Assembly (NCBI GenBank): GCA_039000515.1
Contig: JBCFYV010000100.1
Location: 31,360,421 to 31,424,420, forward strand
Length of the DNA: 64,000 bases
From: Timema cristinae
Taxonomy: Eukaryota; Arthropoda; Insecta; Phasmatodea; Timematidae
Reading direction: 5' to 3'
Shown here: one piece after another, positions 36,401-49,500 of the stretch
How the letters are laid out: every line of letters starts with the position of its first letter
How positions within the stretch are numbered: position 1 is the stretch's first letter
Position numbers and translations under genes: made by a program
Notes under the pieces: model-generated
What the model was told of the DNA's origin: nothing
Databases searched by the model: none
The model's input: only the letters and a program-made list of their open reading frames with translations

Positions 36401-39400
36401 CCATTTGTGGTAGCCCAACGCATTTTGACCATTGAATTCCTTTTTCAAGAAAATAGTGATCAATTGCTTCAAATACGTCTTTACCAGTCGTACAACCCTT
36501 CAATGGGTGACAAATAAGGAGATTCTCTTCGAATTCTAATTCTTTCAAGTACTTAACAATTACAAGTAGCACAGAATATTGCGCAATGTCGGTGCTTTCG
36601 TCGGCTTGAATAGAAAAAAAATCACAATCTTTGACGTGACTTATGCTGCTGCTCGCAACATCGTCTGACATGTCCCGTATTCTTCGAGACACTGTGTTAT
36701 TTAAGAGAGGTATTAAACTCATTTTATGAGCACTTTCCTCTCCAAGCATGCATCTGACAGCATCTTTGAGGAACGGTGAAATTAAATTTTCACCAATGGT
36801 GTGGTTTTCACCTCGTCTCGCAATACGATAGCTAATGTAGTAGGAGGCCTCGGTAGCTTTGAATGAATCACTTTTGGTGGATTCAAAATATGTTTTAACG
36901 TTTACAGAATCCTGAAGTTTCAACCGTCGAAAAAACGTGGCATTTTTATCTTTGCGCTCGGGATGTTTGGTAAGTAAATGGCATGTGAGCAAAGAAGGCT
37001 TCATTGAACCGTTGCTTAATACTTCCCCACATACAACACAGAGGGGACTTAGGGCAGTCCGCTTCTCTATACATGAAAACCCTTAGTTAATGTAGCTTCC
37101 AAGTACCTTCTTTTCTTGGTTATTATTCCCTCTGAAGAAGAATAAGAAGAAACTGCAGTTTGTTTACTCACATGCTCTGACACTGGTTCTTGTACCTGTT
37201 GTGGTGTCATATTGTTGGTCCAATCAGTTCTGAATGATGTGCACGTTACTTCATTTGGTGTTTCAGTCAACTTCTGCTTCCGCACAGATCCAGTTTTTAG
37301 CCACTGATCCATAGCGTAAATCACGTGATTAGTAGGTAGTTGGTAGAAAAATTGACAAAATTTGTTTTTGATATTACATTTTTAATTTAACATAAATTAT
37401 TATTTTAGAAAGGGACCCGGTCAAAATAGTAAAAAGAATCATTCAATCATTTAGTAATCTTCTTAGCTATTTTTATTTCCATTGCTTTGTAAAGGCAATA
37501 CAAGTAAACAACTTCAATCAAGTATAATTTAAAATGGACGACAATATTGAATAAATTTACCGGTTTTAAGTGGTTTTAAAGCTCTATTACGTTATTAATG
37601 TGAGAATTGAAATTAATTTTTTAACTATTTGTTAAGTAACCGAATGATTTATAAGTGAAAATGCTGATATTATCTCAATTAAATATACTATGCTTACGAT
37701 TGCGTTTTAAAAATAGATTATTAAGTACATCAAGCGGAAGCTCGAAAATGACGAGCTTAAACGACAAGCTTGAGATCAAGATCGAAATACGTGTACTCGC
37801 AGAGCCCTATTATACACCAATATAACTTTAATTTGAATAAAAAGTAATACAAGTGACTGAAGTAATATAAAGTAGCATATTTATATATTATATTTGTATA
37901 TACACAGTTTGTAGATTCCCAGATTTTAACTTATTTGCCAAAACATAATTTTGTGCTATTCTTGTATTAAATTAGTGTAACAAGGTGTAGCCACTAGTTA
38001 TGAAACTCACATAGCTATGGCTGTGAGAACAACACGCCCTGAAGAGCCAAATAAACCTTTGTCTTCTATAACCTCGGGCTTAGATCTCTGCTCACGACGG
38101 AAATCTCGTAGACGTCGTTTCACCGTGAATATATCTATATGAAACAAAACAAAGACAGCAAATTATCCACATGCAAGGAAACATTTTTAGTCACAAATAA
38201 ACTACTAATCAAAACATTATTTACTCCACAAATATTTAAAACAGAAATGGTCAACAACAACCAAACTATTAGACCAGTAATGCATGGATTATGATTTAAA
38301 ATATTATTTTACTATCTAGCTACAACAATGAGCAAAATATATAAATACATATGATAACAGGTGATTTGAGTTTGATGAGCCAACTCTTTCTAAGCATACT
38401 ACAAATATTTTCAAAAAAACACAACATGCAATAACAATATGAATGAATTACCAATCTGTCATATCACCAAGTGATATATGGATGTATTCTTACAACATAT
38501 ATCACACACCACACACATCAATGAGCACAAACCAAAGTGATAGCAGGTGCAGTGGCAGGCGTGGTGAGGTAGCGGTGGTAAACTATATGTGCATACAGCA
38601 TTCTGCATCTGCAGACTACTTATAAAATTGCATTTTATTTTATTTTCACAACAATGGACGTAGGATAAAAAGTGGAAGAAGTATTATATTTAGTGTTATT
38701 ATTGGACGAAAATGAGCAAAGGCCAAGGTATATTTACACTTGCTTTTTTATAACATGCATTCTTTATTGCTAATAAATTGTTGAGATAAGAAGAGGAATA
38801 CATTTTCTTTTTCATAAAAAAAATCCCAAATAAAACGGGTACATGATATCAATATCATTCAAGAGGTATAAGATTTTGCAATATCATTCCATATTTTGTC
38901 CTCTTTATATTTTTGTGTTCATGATTAGAGAGATCATAGAAAATAAGATTTACAGACACACCATTTCAATAAACTTCTCTATACATCACTGGATCGCCAC
39001 CACGCTGGTTTGTGTTCTGCTTAAGTCTTGAGACTCTAAGGCATGGCTGGCAAATCTTTATGAGAGCTAGTGCCCAATATGTCAATTATGTTCAGAGATA
39101 TTTTCCCAGGCCCATAAGAATTTTGAGTAGAGAAATGGACAGTCTCGTTCATCATCATTATTATGTATTATAGTTATGATTTTATGACTTAATATTATAG
39201 TGCCTTATTTTACTTTATCTTTCAAAGATAAAATATGTATATAAATATGTCTATAAAAATGTGTTAACACACAATTAAAAATATTCTATAAATTAGATGC
39301 TATCAATAATATGTATTCTAGAAGAGACAAAATTAATGCACTTGTCAGAACAATAAGGGACCAATAAATAGTTTGCAAGACATTACAATATTTAATTTGA

Positions 39401-40538
39401 TATTTTATTGAAATCCTAAGAGCCGGTAAAAGATACTTTGTAGAGCAGTGAATATTGTGTGGTAAGAAAATCTTCTCATATACCACAGAGGGTAAATGTA
39501 CCACATATTAGTTAGCTTTGGTATAAGAAATGTGTGTCAAACTCATTTGTTCTTAAGGGCCCCATTGAAAATTTTAAAATATTGAGGGGGACACAATTTA
39601 AAAAATTACCAAAATATACCCCAATTTCAAATAAAAATTGCTTCGGCTTAATACAGTTTTATTATATGAATAGAATTAAGACATAAAACCATATGATTAA
39701 ATCTCTAATTTTCCTCATAAATGTTTGCCTTTTTATCAAGCTTTTTTTTTTTTTTTTTAAATTACCATATGTGAAAAGGTTTTGAATTTGATGCAATTAA
39801 ATGTGGCTAAGTGTAACATTCATAAATGATGTATTTCTATAACTCTGGTAAAAATAAACCATATGAACCATTGTATGTTTGTTCATCATAAGGTCCACAG
39901 GTTGGAGAGATCATGGTTAGGCCACAAGTTTGTCTTGCCTGGTAAAAGGCAAAGGGCTTGAAATAAACCAGACTGTCAATAACAATATGAGTGAGGCTCA
40001 ACTCTCAAGCTCTCCCTCTTTACACTAATGCAAGTGCATTTCCTCTAAGTTATCTTCCCACACTCTACACTAAAGAATAAGTCATTACCCACTTTCGTGA
40101 CCGAATGATTTAAGGTGTCACTTTCATGTTGGACTGTACTACTGATGACGGGAAGATCTGGGGTTAGAATCCCTGTTGGGTCTACTGAGGGTTTTTATTC
40201 CTAAATGGCTTCCTACTCTCCTTATATGCAAATGTGGGTAGATCCCTTTTAAAACTCTTCCTTCCTCATCCCTATCCTATTATAGTAATTAACATATATG
40301 TGTATAGCCTGATAAAAAGATAAATTTAAAAAAAAGGCGTTAATAGCTTTGGTACTAACATACCAAACACCCAAGAAATATAATAATAGCTATGTAGCTC
40401 ACACCATGCTTTTAAACAAAATCAGTAGTATATAATATATCTCAATGTGATATATTGATAGATCCCAAATCTCCACCATGTTTCCAAGTGATACATGAAT
40501 ATTTTAGTTATGTTAAACTATGCCATGCTTCAAAATGA

Positions 40539-40580
<42 letters not shown>

Positions 40581-43500
40581 GCACCGCCACTTACTACCCA
40601 TTCGAGTTATACGCACTTACACTAATGTATAATGGTAGGGTGATTGTGAGATGAAATGGAGGACCTACAGTTTAACGTGGGATCCGAACCACGGTGGCGA
40701 CCTGGCATTCCTCACATTCACAAGTTGTGATTAATACACGTCTTGTCGGAGGTGGAGGAAGGGTTTGGCAATCAGATAAATCTGTGCTTCGACCGGGGAT
40801 TGAACCTCAGACCCCAGCACAGAAGTCTGACACCTTACCCCTAGACCACCAGGTCACCCAAATGACTTATGAATACATTAAGCAACATATACCCAACAAT
40901 ATTATATATATTGCCCAAAATTAAGTTATGTACAAATTCGATTTCTCAATATGCCATTGGTATTAAAAGAATCAGGAATCAAAATTAACTTCATGATTTT
41001 TGATACCTCGAATCTTTTCTCTCAAATCCCAGTGAATGATAGTTCTTGTATCTACATAAAATGGAAATATTAAGAATTAGTTTATTTGTCATAGTGATCA
41101 ATACTAGTTTTTTTAATCAGACATGGCCACATTAGGTTATATACTATTTAAATTGTTTATCTGTTTTGCAAATACATTACAGCATAATATAATGAATCAA
41201 ATTAAGGTTGAATGAGGAAAGTCGAATTTAGAGGAAGTGTCTGCATTTACGTGGAGAGTGAAAAATCATTCTTCACTCATATTTTAAGGTAGAGCCTGTG
41301 ATGGAGATACGGAAATTGCCAACTACATATGAGCGATCAATTAAGATCGCGATCTCTTAGATATAACAGTTTACCTTTGATTCAAGAAGGCTTTATGCCG
41401 CCAATAATATAATAATTACTTGTACAAATGCACATATCATGATCGCCTAAGTAGCCAAGCTATTTTAGTTATTAAAAGCGGATATAGCTGCATCTAACTC
41501 ACATTTTCTCTCAATTGAAAAATGACACCTGGACAAAGGTATCAAAATATTGTACTATTGGTGGCTTAGAGCCCTCCTGAGTCAAAGGTGGTTGTGTTAT
41601 CTGATAGCTCCAGATAGTAAGTGGTTCCTCATATTTAGCTGACTATCACAAACTTGGGATTTTTTACATAAGTGAGAAGTTGTCAAGTTATCAAGCTAAA
41701 ATAGTTTCTTGATAGTTCAAAGCTCTGCATAGTTTTTGATAAAGATATGCCTAGTGCACATATTTTCAAAGAGGATGATCAATGGATGGTTACAAGGCAA
41801 GAGAGCAATCGCAAATAGAAATCAGAAAATACTTGATTTCTTATATTATTTTTGTTTTATGTAATTTACACTTGTAAACATGAAAGCATTTTAATTTTTT
41901 CTGGCTTTTTTTAAAATATAATTTGAGTTTTCAATAGCTCATAATGGGCACAAACCAATTCAACTCAATCTATTGAAATGCTACTACATTAAAATTCTTT
42001 GAGATGGGGATGGGTTTTCATGTTTATCATTAGGTGTGATTTCTTATGTTGCTAGTTTTTAAGTCGTGCCTAGATATAGCATTGTGTTTATAAAGTGTAT
42101 ATTGCCTTTTAAGTTTTTACAAACCTTGTCTGTAAAACTAAATTAAATAATGGTATTTTAAATATAAGGACATGTTAACATGTGACTTAACAGTTATTTT
42201 AAATATTATCTAGGAAAAATGGCTATTTTGGATTAAATATTTATTGGAGGATAGAATGTCAAGGGCTACACACTTGCCAAAAAACAATAGGCCTCAAAGC
42301 TCACAGATAAAAGTAAAAGAAATTCATAAATATGTGTTTTATTGTGTTTTTAGTGCAGTTGTATGGCAAATGTGTAGGACTTTCCCTTCTATCCTCTTTT
42401 CAATATTTAATTTAAATTTTATTTGAAATTAATAAGTCTTTTCTTTAAATTATAAATCATAATGAGAATGTTAAGATTAAAATTATGATTTGGTAAAGTA
42501 GAATAATCAAGTATAAACATTTCCTTTTGATAGATAAAAATTAACCTTTTGTATGCACGTGTCATGCCATGCACATGCCATTAACAGTGTATTTTAAGTA
42601 AAGATTTTCTTTCAAATTCACATTCTTCTAAATATCAAAATAGCTATTTACTTACCACTTGTGACTTCAACATTACCAACTGCATGGAAACAAAAATGAT
42701 ATAACTCATTTATGTATTTTATAATGAGTATTCTGCTTTAAGGGGTGTTAAAGTGAGTTTCAAATTATATTTGACATTTTAATTTTTGTTGAGAAACCAT
42801 TGACTATCATGATAAACTAACTTTTATTCCAAAATAAACACCTAAGCATCTTTTCTAATATTATAATTTCCATTTATATAATAATACCTCCCACATTTCT
42901 AAGTTTTAATAATTGAGGATTTTGATCTCAAAAACTTCATGTTCTAAAGTTGTTTTGATATCAATAAAATTATAGAGAAATTTTCCTAAAAATACTTTAT
43001 AGTAAAATTATTTTTTAAGTTAAGAAAGTGCATATGGTTTCCCAGCTAAAAAAACAAACAAAAAACACATATTTAAAACCTGTTTGAACACACTTAAGGC
43101 TGCATCTAATAATAATTAAGAAAATGGATGATGGAAGTGTGTGAGTGGATCAAAAAGAACAGTTAAGCCATGTAAGACATAGGTAAATGTTGTACATGAA
43201 TGTGTTAAAAAGAGAAATATTAAAAGTTTTACTAATAAAAGAGCATTTATGATTTGGTGTGTGGATGTTGTTGCAGCAAGAGGAGTACGCAAGGGTATGG
43301 AAGTGTGGAGGATGTTAGTGAAGATGGATCAAGTATGGGGTTGTTGAGCTGTATACACCTTTTTTGCCTACTCAATAAGGCAGGGGTTGCCAACCGTCCA
43401 TGAATATATTCATACCGAAGTCTAGTTCTTTTAAGCATCTGTTCAGGTTGTACACATATGTACTAAGTGCACTAATGGGTTAGGGATTAAAAAGGCCTAA

Positions 43501-46500
43501 TTTAGAGGAAAGTGCACCTACATTTGTGTGGAGGGAGAGTGGAAAACCATTTAAGAAAACCCATTCTAAGTACGCCCGACCGAGATCGAACCCTGATCTC
43601 CCTGTCTTCGGCAGTTTAGTCCAATATGAGAGTAGCGCACATGTAGACCGCATGACTAACAAAGTGGGTGAAATCTAGTTCCCTTTGACCCATAAATAAA
43701 GAGACAAAATGTATTTATACATTTTCAAAACATGTCATGAAATGCAAGAAAAGGTTGTTTTGATACAAAATGATATGGTGGACACCCAGAAAAGTTGGGA
43801 AATGTATTAAATCAAAGATTTGAATTAATGACTATGGTTTTGAAAACCCATTTAATATTTTGTGTGTGTATACATATCTACTATGTATGTGCTTTGAACT
43901 TTTTTTGTTTGTTAGATAAACTACTTGGCCAGGTTTAATAGTTGGTATATGTTCAAAAAATTGCTGGGGATCTTCTAAAATATTTTATTTTTGTATAGTC
44001 AACTTTAATAGTGTTAAAAGTGTGTGTATTAAAACTGAATACTAAGGGAGATCCCCCACAACATTTGTAGCAAAGCTGTATGGTCTTAATCCAAAGAACA
44101 CTCTAGTTATACAGACATAGAAGGTGCTGCCTTAACATTAAGGTCATTCGACCATCAACATTTTATTGCATTATTTTAATAAGCGTATAAATATAAACTA
44201 TAGATATTGATTCAATGATTTCAAATCACTACAGTTCTCAAGTTATAAGTAGTCAAACTTGCTATTTTTTTCCATTTTATGTACTCATGTTAAGGTAAAG
44301 TAGTTAATGTATGGGGATTAAATTTATTCTAGCTAGACATGCATATGAAGGTATGCAATGAAGTATTAACAATATTTTAAATAAATTAGTTTTTAATTTA
44401 TAAGCTATTTAATAGTTGAAAAATTACATAATTTTGGATCTTATACAAGTACTTTACGTTTCATACCCTAATACTTTGATTTTATATCATTTTGTAGAAC
44501 ATAATGTTATTTCAAATTTGTTTGGTTTATTATCCTAGCTCTACTCTTTTATTTTATTATGGACACCAGTTGATCAAAGCAAACGTAAATTTGTTATGTC
44601 CATTACCTGAAACGTTTTGCTTTGACTGTACCTACCAATAACACAGATTAGTTGACCAAGTAAGGATCGGGCTACTAATGACTTCACCCTTAAGTGCTTT
44701 TTTTTTAGAACCCCGTCTTATTACCTGAATGACGAGTTGTGACATTTATTTTGTCTGTTTTTCTTTTCTCTAGTAATTTGACACTTAGATAGTATTTTAA
44801 TGTTTAGTTTTATTCTTCAAATCAGAATGTCAAAGGAACTCATTTCTTGGTACATCAAAACACGTCTTGATTTTAAACCTATTAATAATATTTAGCACCG
44901 CGTCTTACTACCTGTTCGGGTTATACGCTTTAAGTACTAATTACACAAATGGATTAGGAATTGGGGAGGTTTAATTAGAGGAAGTGAACCGCATTTGCGT
45001 GGAGGGAGAGTGAAAACCATCTTTTTTTATTAATAATAATAATATTTATCACCGCGTCTTACTACCATTTGGGTTATACACTTTAAGTACTAATTACGCT
45101 AATGGATTAGGAATTGGGAAGGTTTAATTAGAGGAAGTGAACCCGCATTTGCATGGAGGGAAAGTGGAAAACCATTTAGGAAAAACCACCCCCAGTTCAC
45201 CCGACCGATATTCGAACCTCGATCTCCCTGTCCTCAGCAATCGAGCTCAACACGACAAGCGCGTTAGCCAACTACGCCACCGAGGCGGGTCTTTTTTTAT
45301 TAAGATTACGAATTGAGGTTAAGCTAAGAAGGCGTATAAATACCAGGGTAGAACACATGAAATCTCATGAACATTAAAATGGCGAAACAATGCCCAGTGG
45401 TTGAAATCAAATGTCATTTGACCCCAAGAATATTAAATTATTAAGAACATACTAAAAACTAAGAAAAAAACTGCATTTATATTTACATAAATTAGGCCCA
45501 ACATAATTATCTGCTTTTAAAAACATATTTAAAAAAATACAGACAACAGCAATGATAATGTAGCGGAACATTGATGTGTTTAGATTGAACTTACACAATA
45601 TTACATTTTGTGATGAAAATTAACAACTTGACTCACTTTGTTGGTGGCGTTTCCACTCTATATCTCGTTGGTCAATTTCACTGCGGAGTTTTTCTTGAGA
45701 TCCCCAAACTTCAATCGCTCTGAAATATCCAAAAGACAAACAGGAAATGTAAAAAAGTATTTACCTAAACCTTTCAAGAGAGACCAAGAGTCACAGATAG
45801 GATCAATTTTGACACCTATATAATAAATATAGTTATTTTTGTTGTCAATATTGGTTATAATACACATAGTTTAATGATACAGACTTATTTAAACTTGATA
45901 GTTAAAATGATGATTAATGCTGTTGCCAAATAGGCCTACGTTTTGTTTCATCACAATATGACAAGTGCCATAAATTTGTTTAACCTTTATGTCCAACCCA
46001 AAGGATATTTATGGATTAATCCAGTGTTACACAAAGGTGTGTTGTGGTACAATGGTGTACCGTGGGCCCGCGGCAACAAATAAGGTGTGCCATGCGGCCA
46101 CAGCCCAGAACATTGCACGTCGTCGTTCAATAAGAACATAAATGAAGTTAGTACGTTCGGAAGCCATGTGTCGTCCACATTTCTTACTTAGGCCTACTTG
46201 TTCTCACTAATATTTTAAATACACCTAACAAAATCAAAAGCTTTCGCAAGAAAATTAGAATAATGGTTTATTCAATTTGCTAATCGTTTGAACAAACTGT
46301 TTCCAAATGTTAAAGTAGCGGACACACAAAAAGAGCTTCTAACTTTAATCTTGCAACATTTGTAGTTATTGTAGCAATTATTGCTACAAGGCGTCTAAAA
46401 AAGGGAGAGTCAACAAGAACAGCGCTTACCCAATTTCACCGACCGGACGAGCGAGCGGAAAAGGACGTCCACACACGATAACAACAGTGCAACATCTAAG

Positions 46501-49500
46501 AGCGATGATCCTAGTGCTGCATTTTGCCGCTACGCACCACCACTTGTCTCAAGAACATGGACGCCGAGAACAGCGTGGAAGAGCCTAGGCCTTGATAGAA
46601 TGTTCTCAACGCACCTAGTACCACGCATCTCCCCCTTTCCATGTGTTTATAATCTGTGATCCCCTCCTTGGTGTAATTCCGTCTCGAGTGTTCGATAGTT
46701 GCGCCATATAAGAGACTGTTCACCAAGATAGCAGCCACTCTTGGATTAGGCTCGGACATTGACGAAGCTTAGGCTTCAAAGGCAGACTCATATAATGTAA
46801 GGAGAAATTCTTTTTTGGCTTAAAAATAAATATTATGTAATTTTCTAAAATTCCTTTTGGCTTTACGTATATTTATTGTTATTTACCGTCATAGATGAAT
46901 ATTCATTTATTTTACTAAATATTAAAATAACTTCACTTATGTTACGCATGATAAATAGGACTTTACTTATAATACAAAGTAATGTGGGGAAGTTTTTAAG
47001 GCGAGTTTTGAATTTTTTCTAATGTTAGCCAAATCTTGTTTATCAACTTGGATTCAGTTATTTAACTTTAAAATTATGTTTTCAAAGCGTGTTGTCTTAA
47101 TATCCATATTAAGAAGTTTTATAATATTAGGCCTTAATGATTTAGTTGTTGGAATGCGGGACGTTAATAATTATTCTTGTATAGTTAACGTTATGTATCT
47201 AACTTAGGAATTATTTTGCATAGTTCTTGAACGTGGCAGAATGGTAATAATAATTTTTTCTTATGATAAAGTTAGGAATTACCCTTAACGTTTAATGTGA
47301 GAATTTCTAAGTTTATTCTGTATTACTTCTAATTTTGGAGGATTCCGGAATTTGTGGAGACGTCATGCGTAGGCTGATCTTTAATGGGGCAATCACGGAA
47401 CTATAATACTGTTAGTTACAATTTTGACTTGCACTAAAATAAGTCATTGCTAAAATTCTCATTTAAGTTTTTTATATTGTTATACGCCATGTTTATAATG
47501 CTAGACATTAAAATTTAATACACGTACTTTAATAGAAAGTCTTGTAAAAAACAATAATAATAGATTGTTATTATTCAGCTTTTACAGATATTGTATAAAA
47601 AAAAAAAAGAATATGCTTAGATTCTTTGAAGAAGTGATATGTTCTTGAATATGAGGCTAAATGAAATAAAAGCAAAGTTTCATTAAGACATGAATTTTTT
47701 TACTATTATAATTATGCCATTTATCCTTAGGTTTAGATACATATAATTTTGTTGTCCTTTTTAACTTAGCCTTCGTCCTCGTCGTATTAAAACTAAATTG
47801 GTCACTGAAGGAGAACAGTGAGATTACCCTCCTTCTAGGAGATGGGTTGTGTACCCTAATATATTTCACAACAAAAAAACATAATATTGTTTACACTTCG
47901 CACTCCTATTTTTCAAAATTATTTAATAAAATTAAATTTTTTTTTTGTATTGAATCCCTCTAATATCTAGAGCTAGGGATTACATTATTATTTTGCTAAT
48001 TCTGATTTGCTGTTCAACCTTTCGACTGGGTGCGTAATTCATTTTCTGCTGCTGTGCTGCGTACCCAAAACAAATCAGTGTGTGGCAAAAAAAAAAGTGT
48101 AACACAAACTTAAAAAGTTCGCGGAACACTGACTTAATCTACGAGATGTGGCTTGAGAAGGTCACTTAAATGAATTGCACATGCACTAGCATGGAGAACG
48201 GATTGAAAAATCAGTGATAAATCCCAATCCCACATTTTAATACCACCCCAATGCATCCAGTCAAGAGTCAGACCTAAACCTTTCTGTCGATGACAACTCA
48301 GTATACTGTGAGCTTGAGGTCTTGGATTAAACTTTTCTACAATCGCATGCTCCTTTTTCGTAAACCCTTATCTCAAGAACTAGATTTTTTTTTTAATAAA
48401 CTAAAAAAATTTAAGTCCCTTTTCTTTGTTGTAATGGAGGTTTTATGAAATGAATTACTATACTCAGCAAGGAAGTGTGTTGACTTGACTAAAAAGCTTC
48501 TTCAAGCACCATTTTTTAATGTTATTTACATGTCAGATTACAAAAATTAATTCACGTGTTTTAACCCAGTAAAATCTTTTAAAATATTTACAAGTTCCTT
48601 GGGTAAAATTTAATCTAAGTTTAGGCATAAAAAAATAAAGAGAAAATAGGAATTATAAAATAATATTCATATTTTGATGAAAATACATTAAAGATCATTA
48701 CAAAACTATCTAATGAGAATTCTGAACTCGTTTCAAAAAACATATTTTGTTTAACTTAGATTCAAGCTAGGTTAACTTGGAGAGAATTTTTTTTTATCTA
48801 AATTATAATCTATATTAATAAAGTTGCGCCGAGACCCTGGTGGTAAGCATACCCTGGGGTGAAAACTATAACCCTAGCTCATGTAACCACTAGTGTGGGT
48901 ACATATCACAAACTACATGCTACCTTTAGGTCTTCTGTGATTGTATAACTCAGGATATCTTTCAGAAAAATTGATAAAATAAAGAAATGCTAGAAAGAAT
49001 GTCATAAAGTATTTAAAGTGTACATTCTGAACCGACTGATTTTATCAGCACATGAGAATTTCTATAAGCGAGAGCGAAGAGCCAAACCAATTTCACATAC
49101 CTTCCATGCCACAATCAACACGAGACTAACATCTTTACTTCCCCTCCGAAGAAAATTGTGCTACGGATTTTATTACTCAAGAAAAATCTATCAACCCTAG
49201 TTGTGTTTGAACCCATGAACAGTGTCCTCAGGCAAGCATTTTACATCAAGACCTCTAAGGTCAACGAAAAGACAAGTAAAACTAAAAATAAGATGAGCAC
49301 ACTAGAAACGCCCCTTTTTACGGAATAACAACCGCACTTCAAAATAAATTTGTTTGAATAAACTTTATTTTTTTCTAACATTAACTAAGATAAGCTTGTT
49401 TACAGACTATATGCCGAGGCCAATATTAATGTTAGTAAGATTTTGAAGATTTCTGTTGAGAAAATCAAAATTTATATTCACTAAACCACAAGACTTACTT

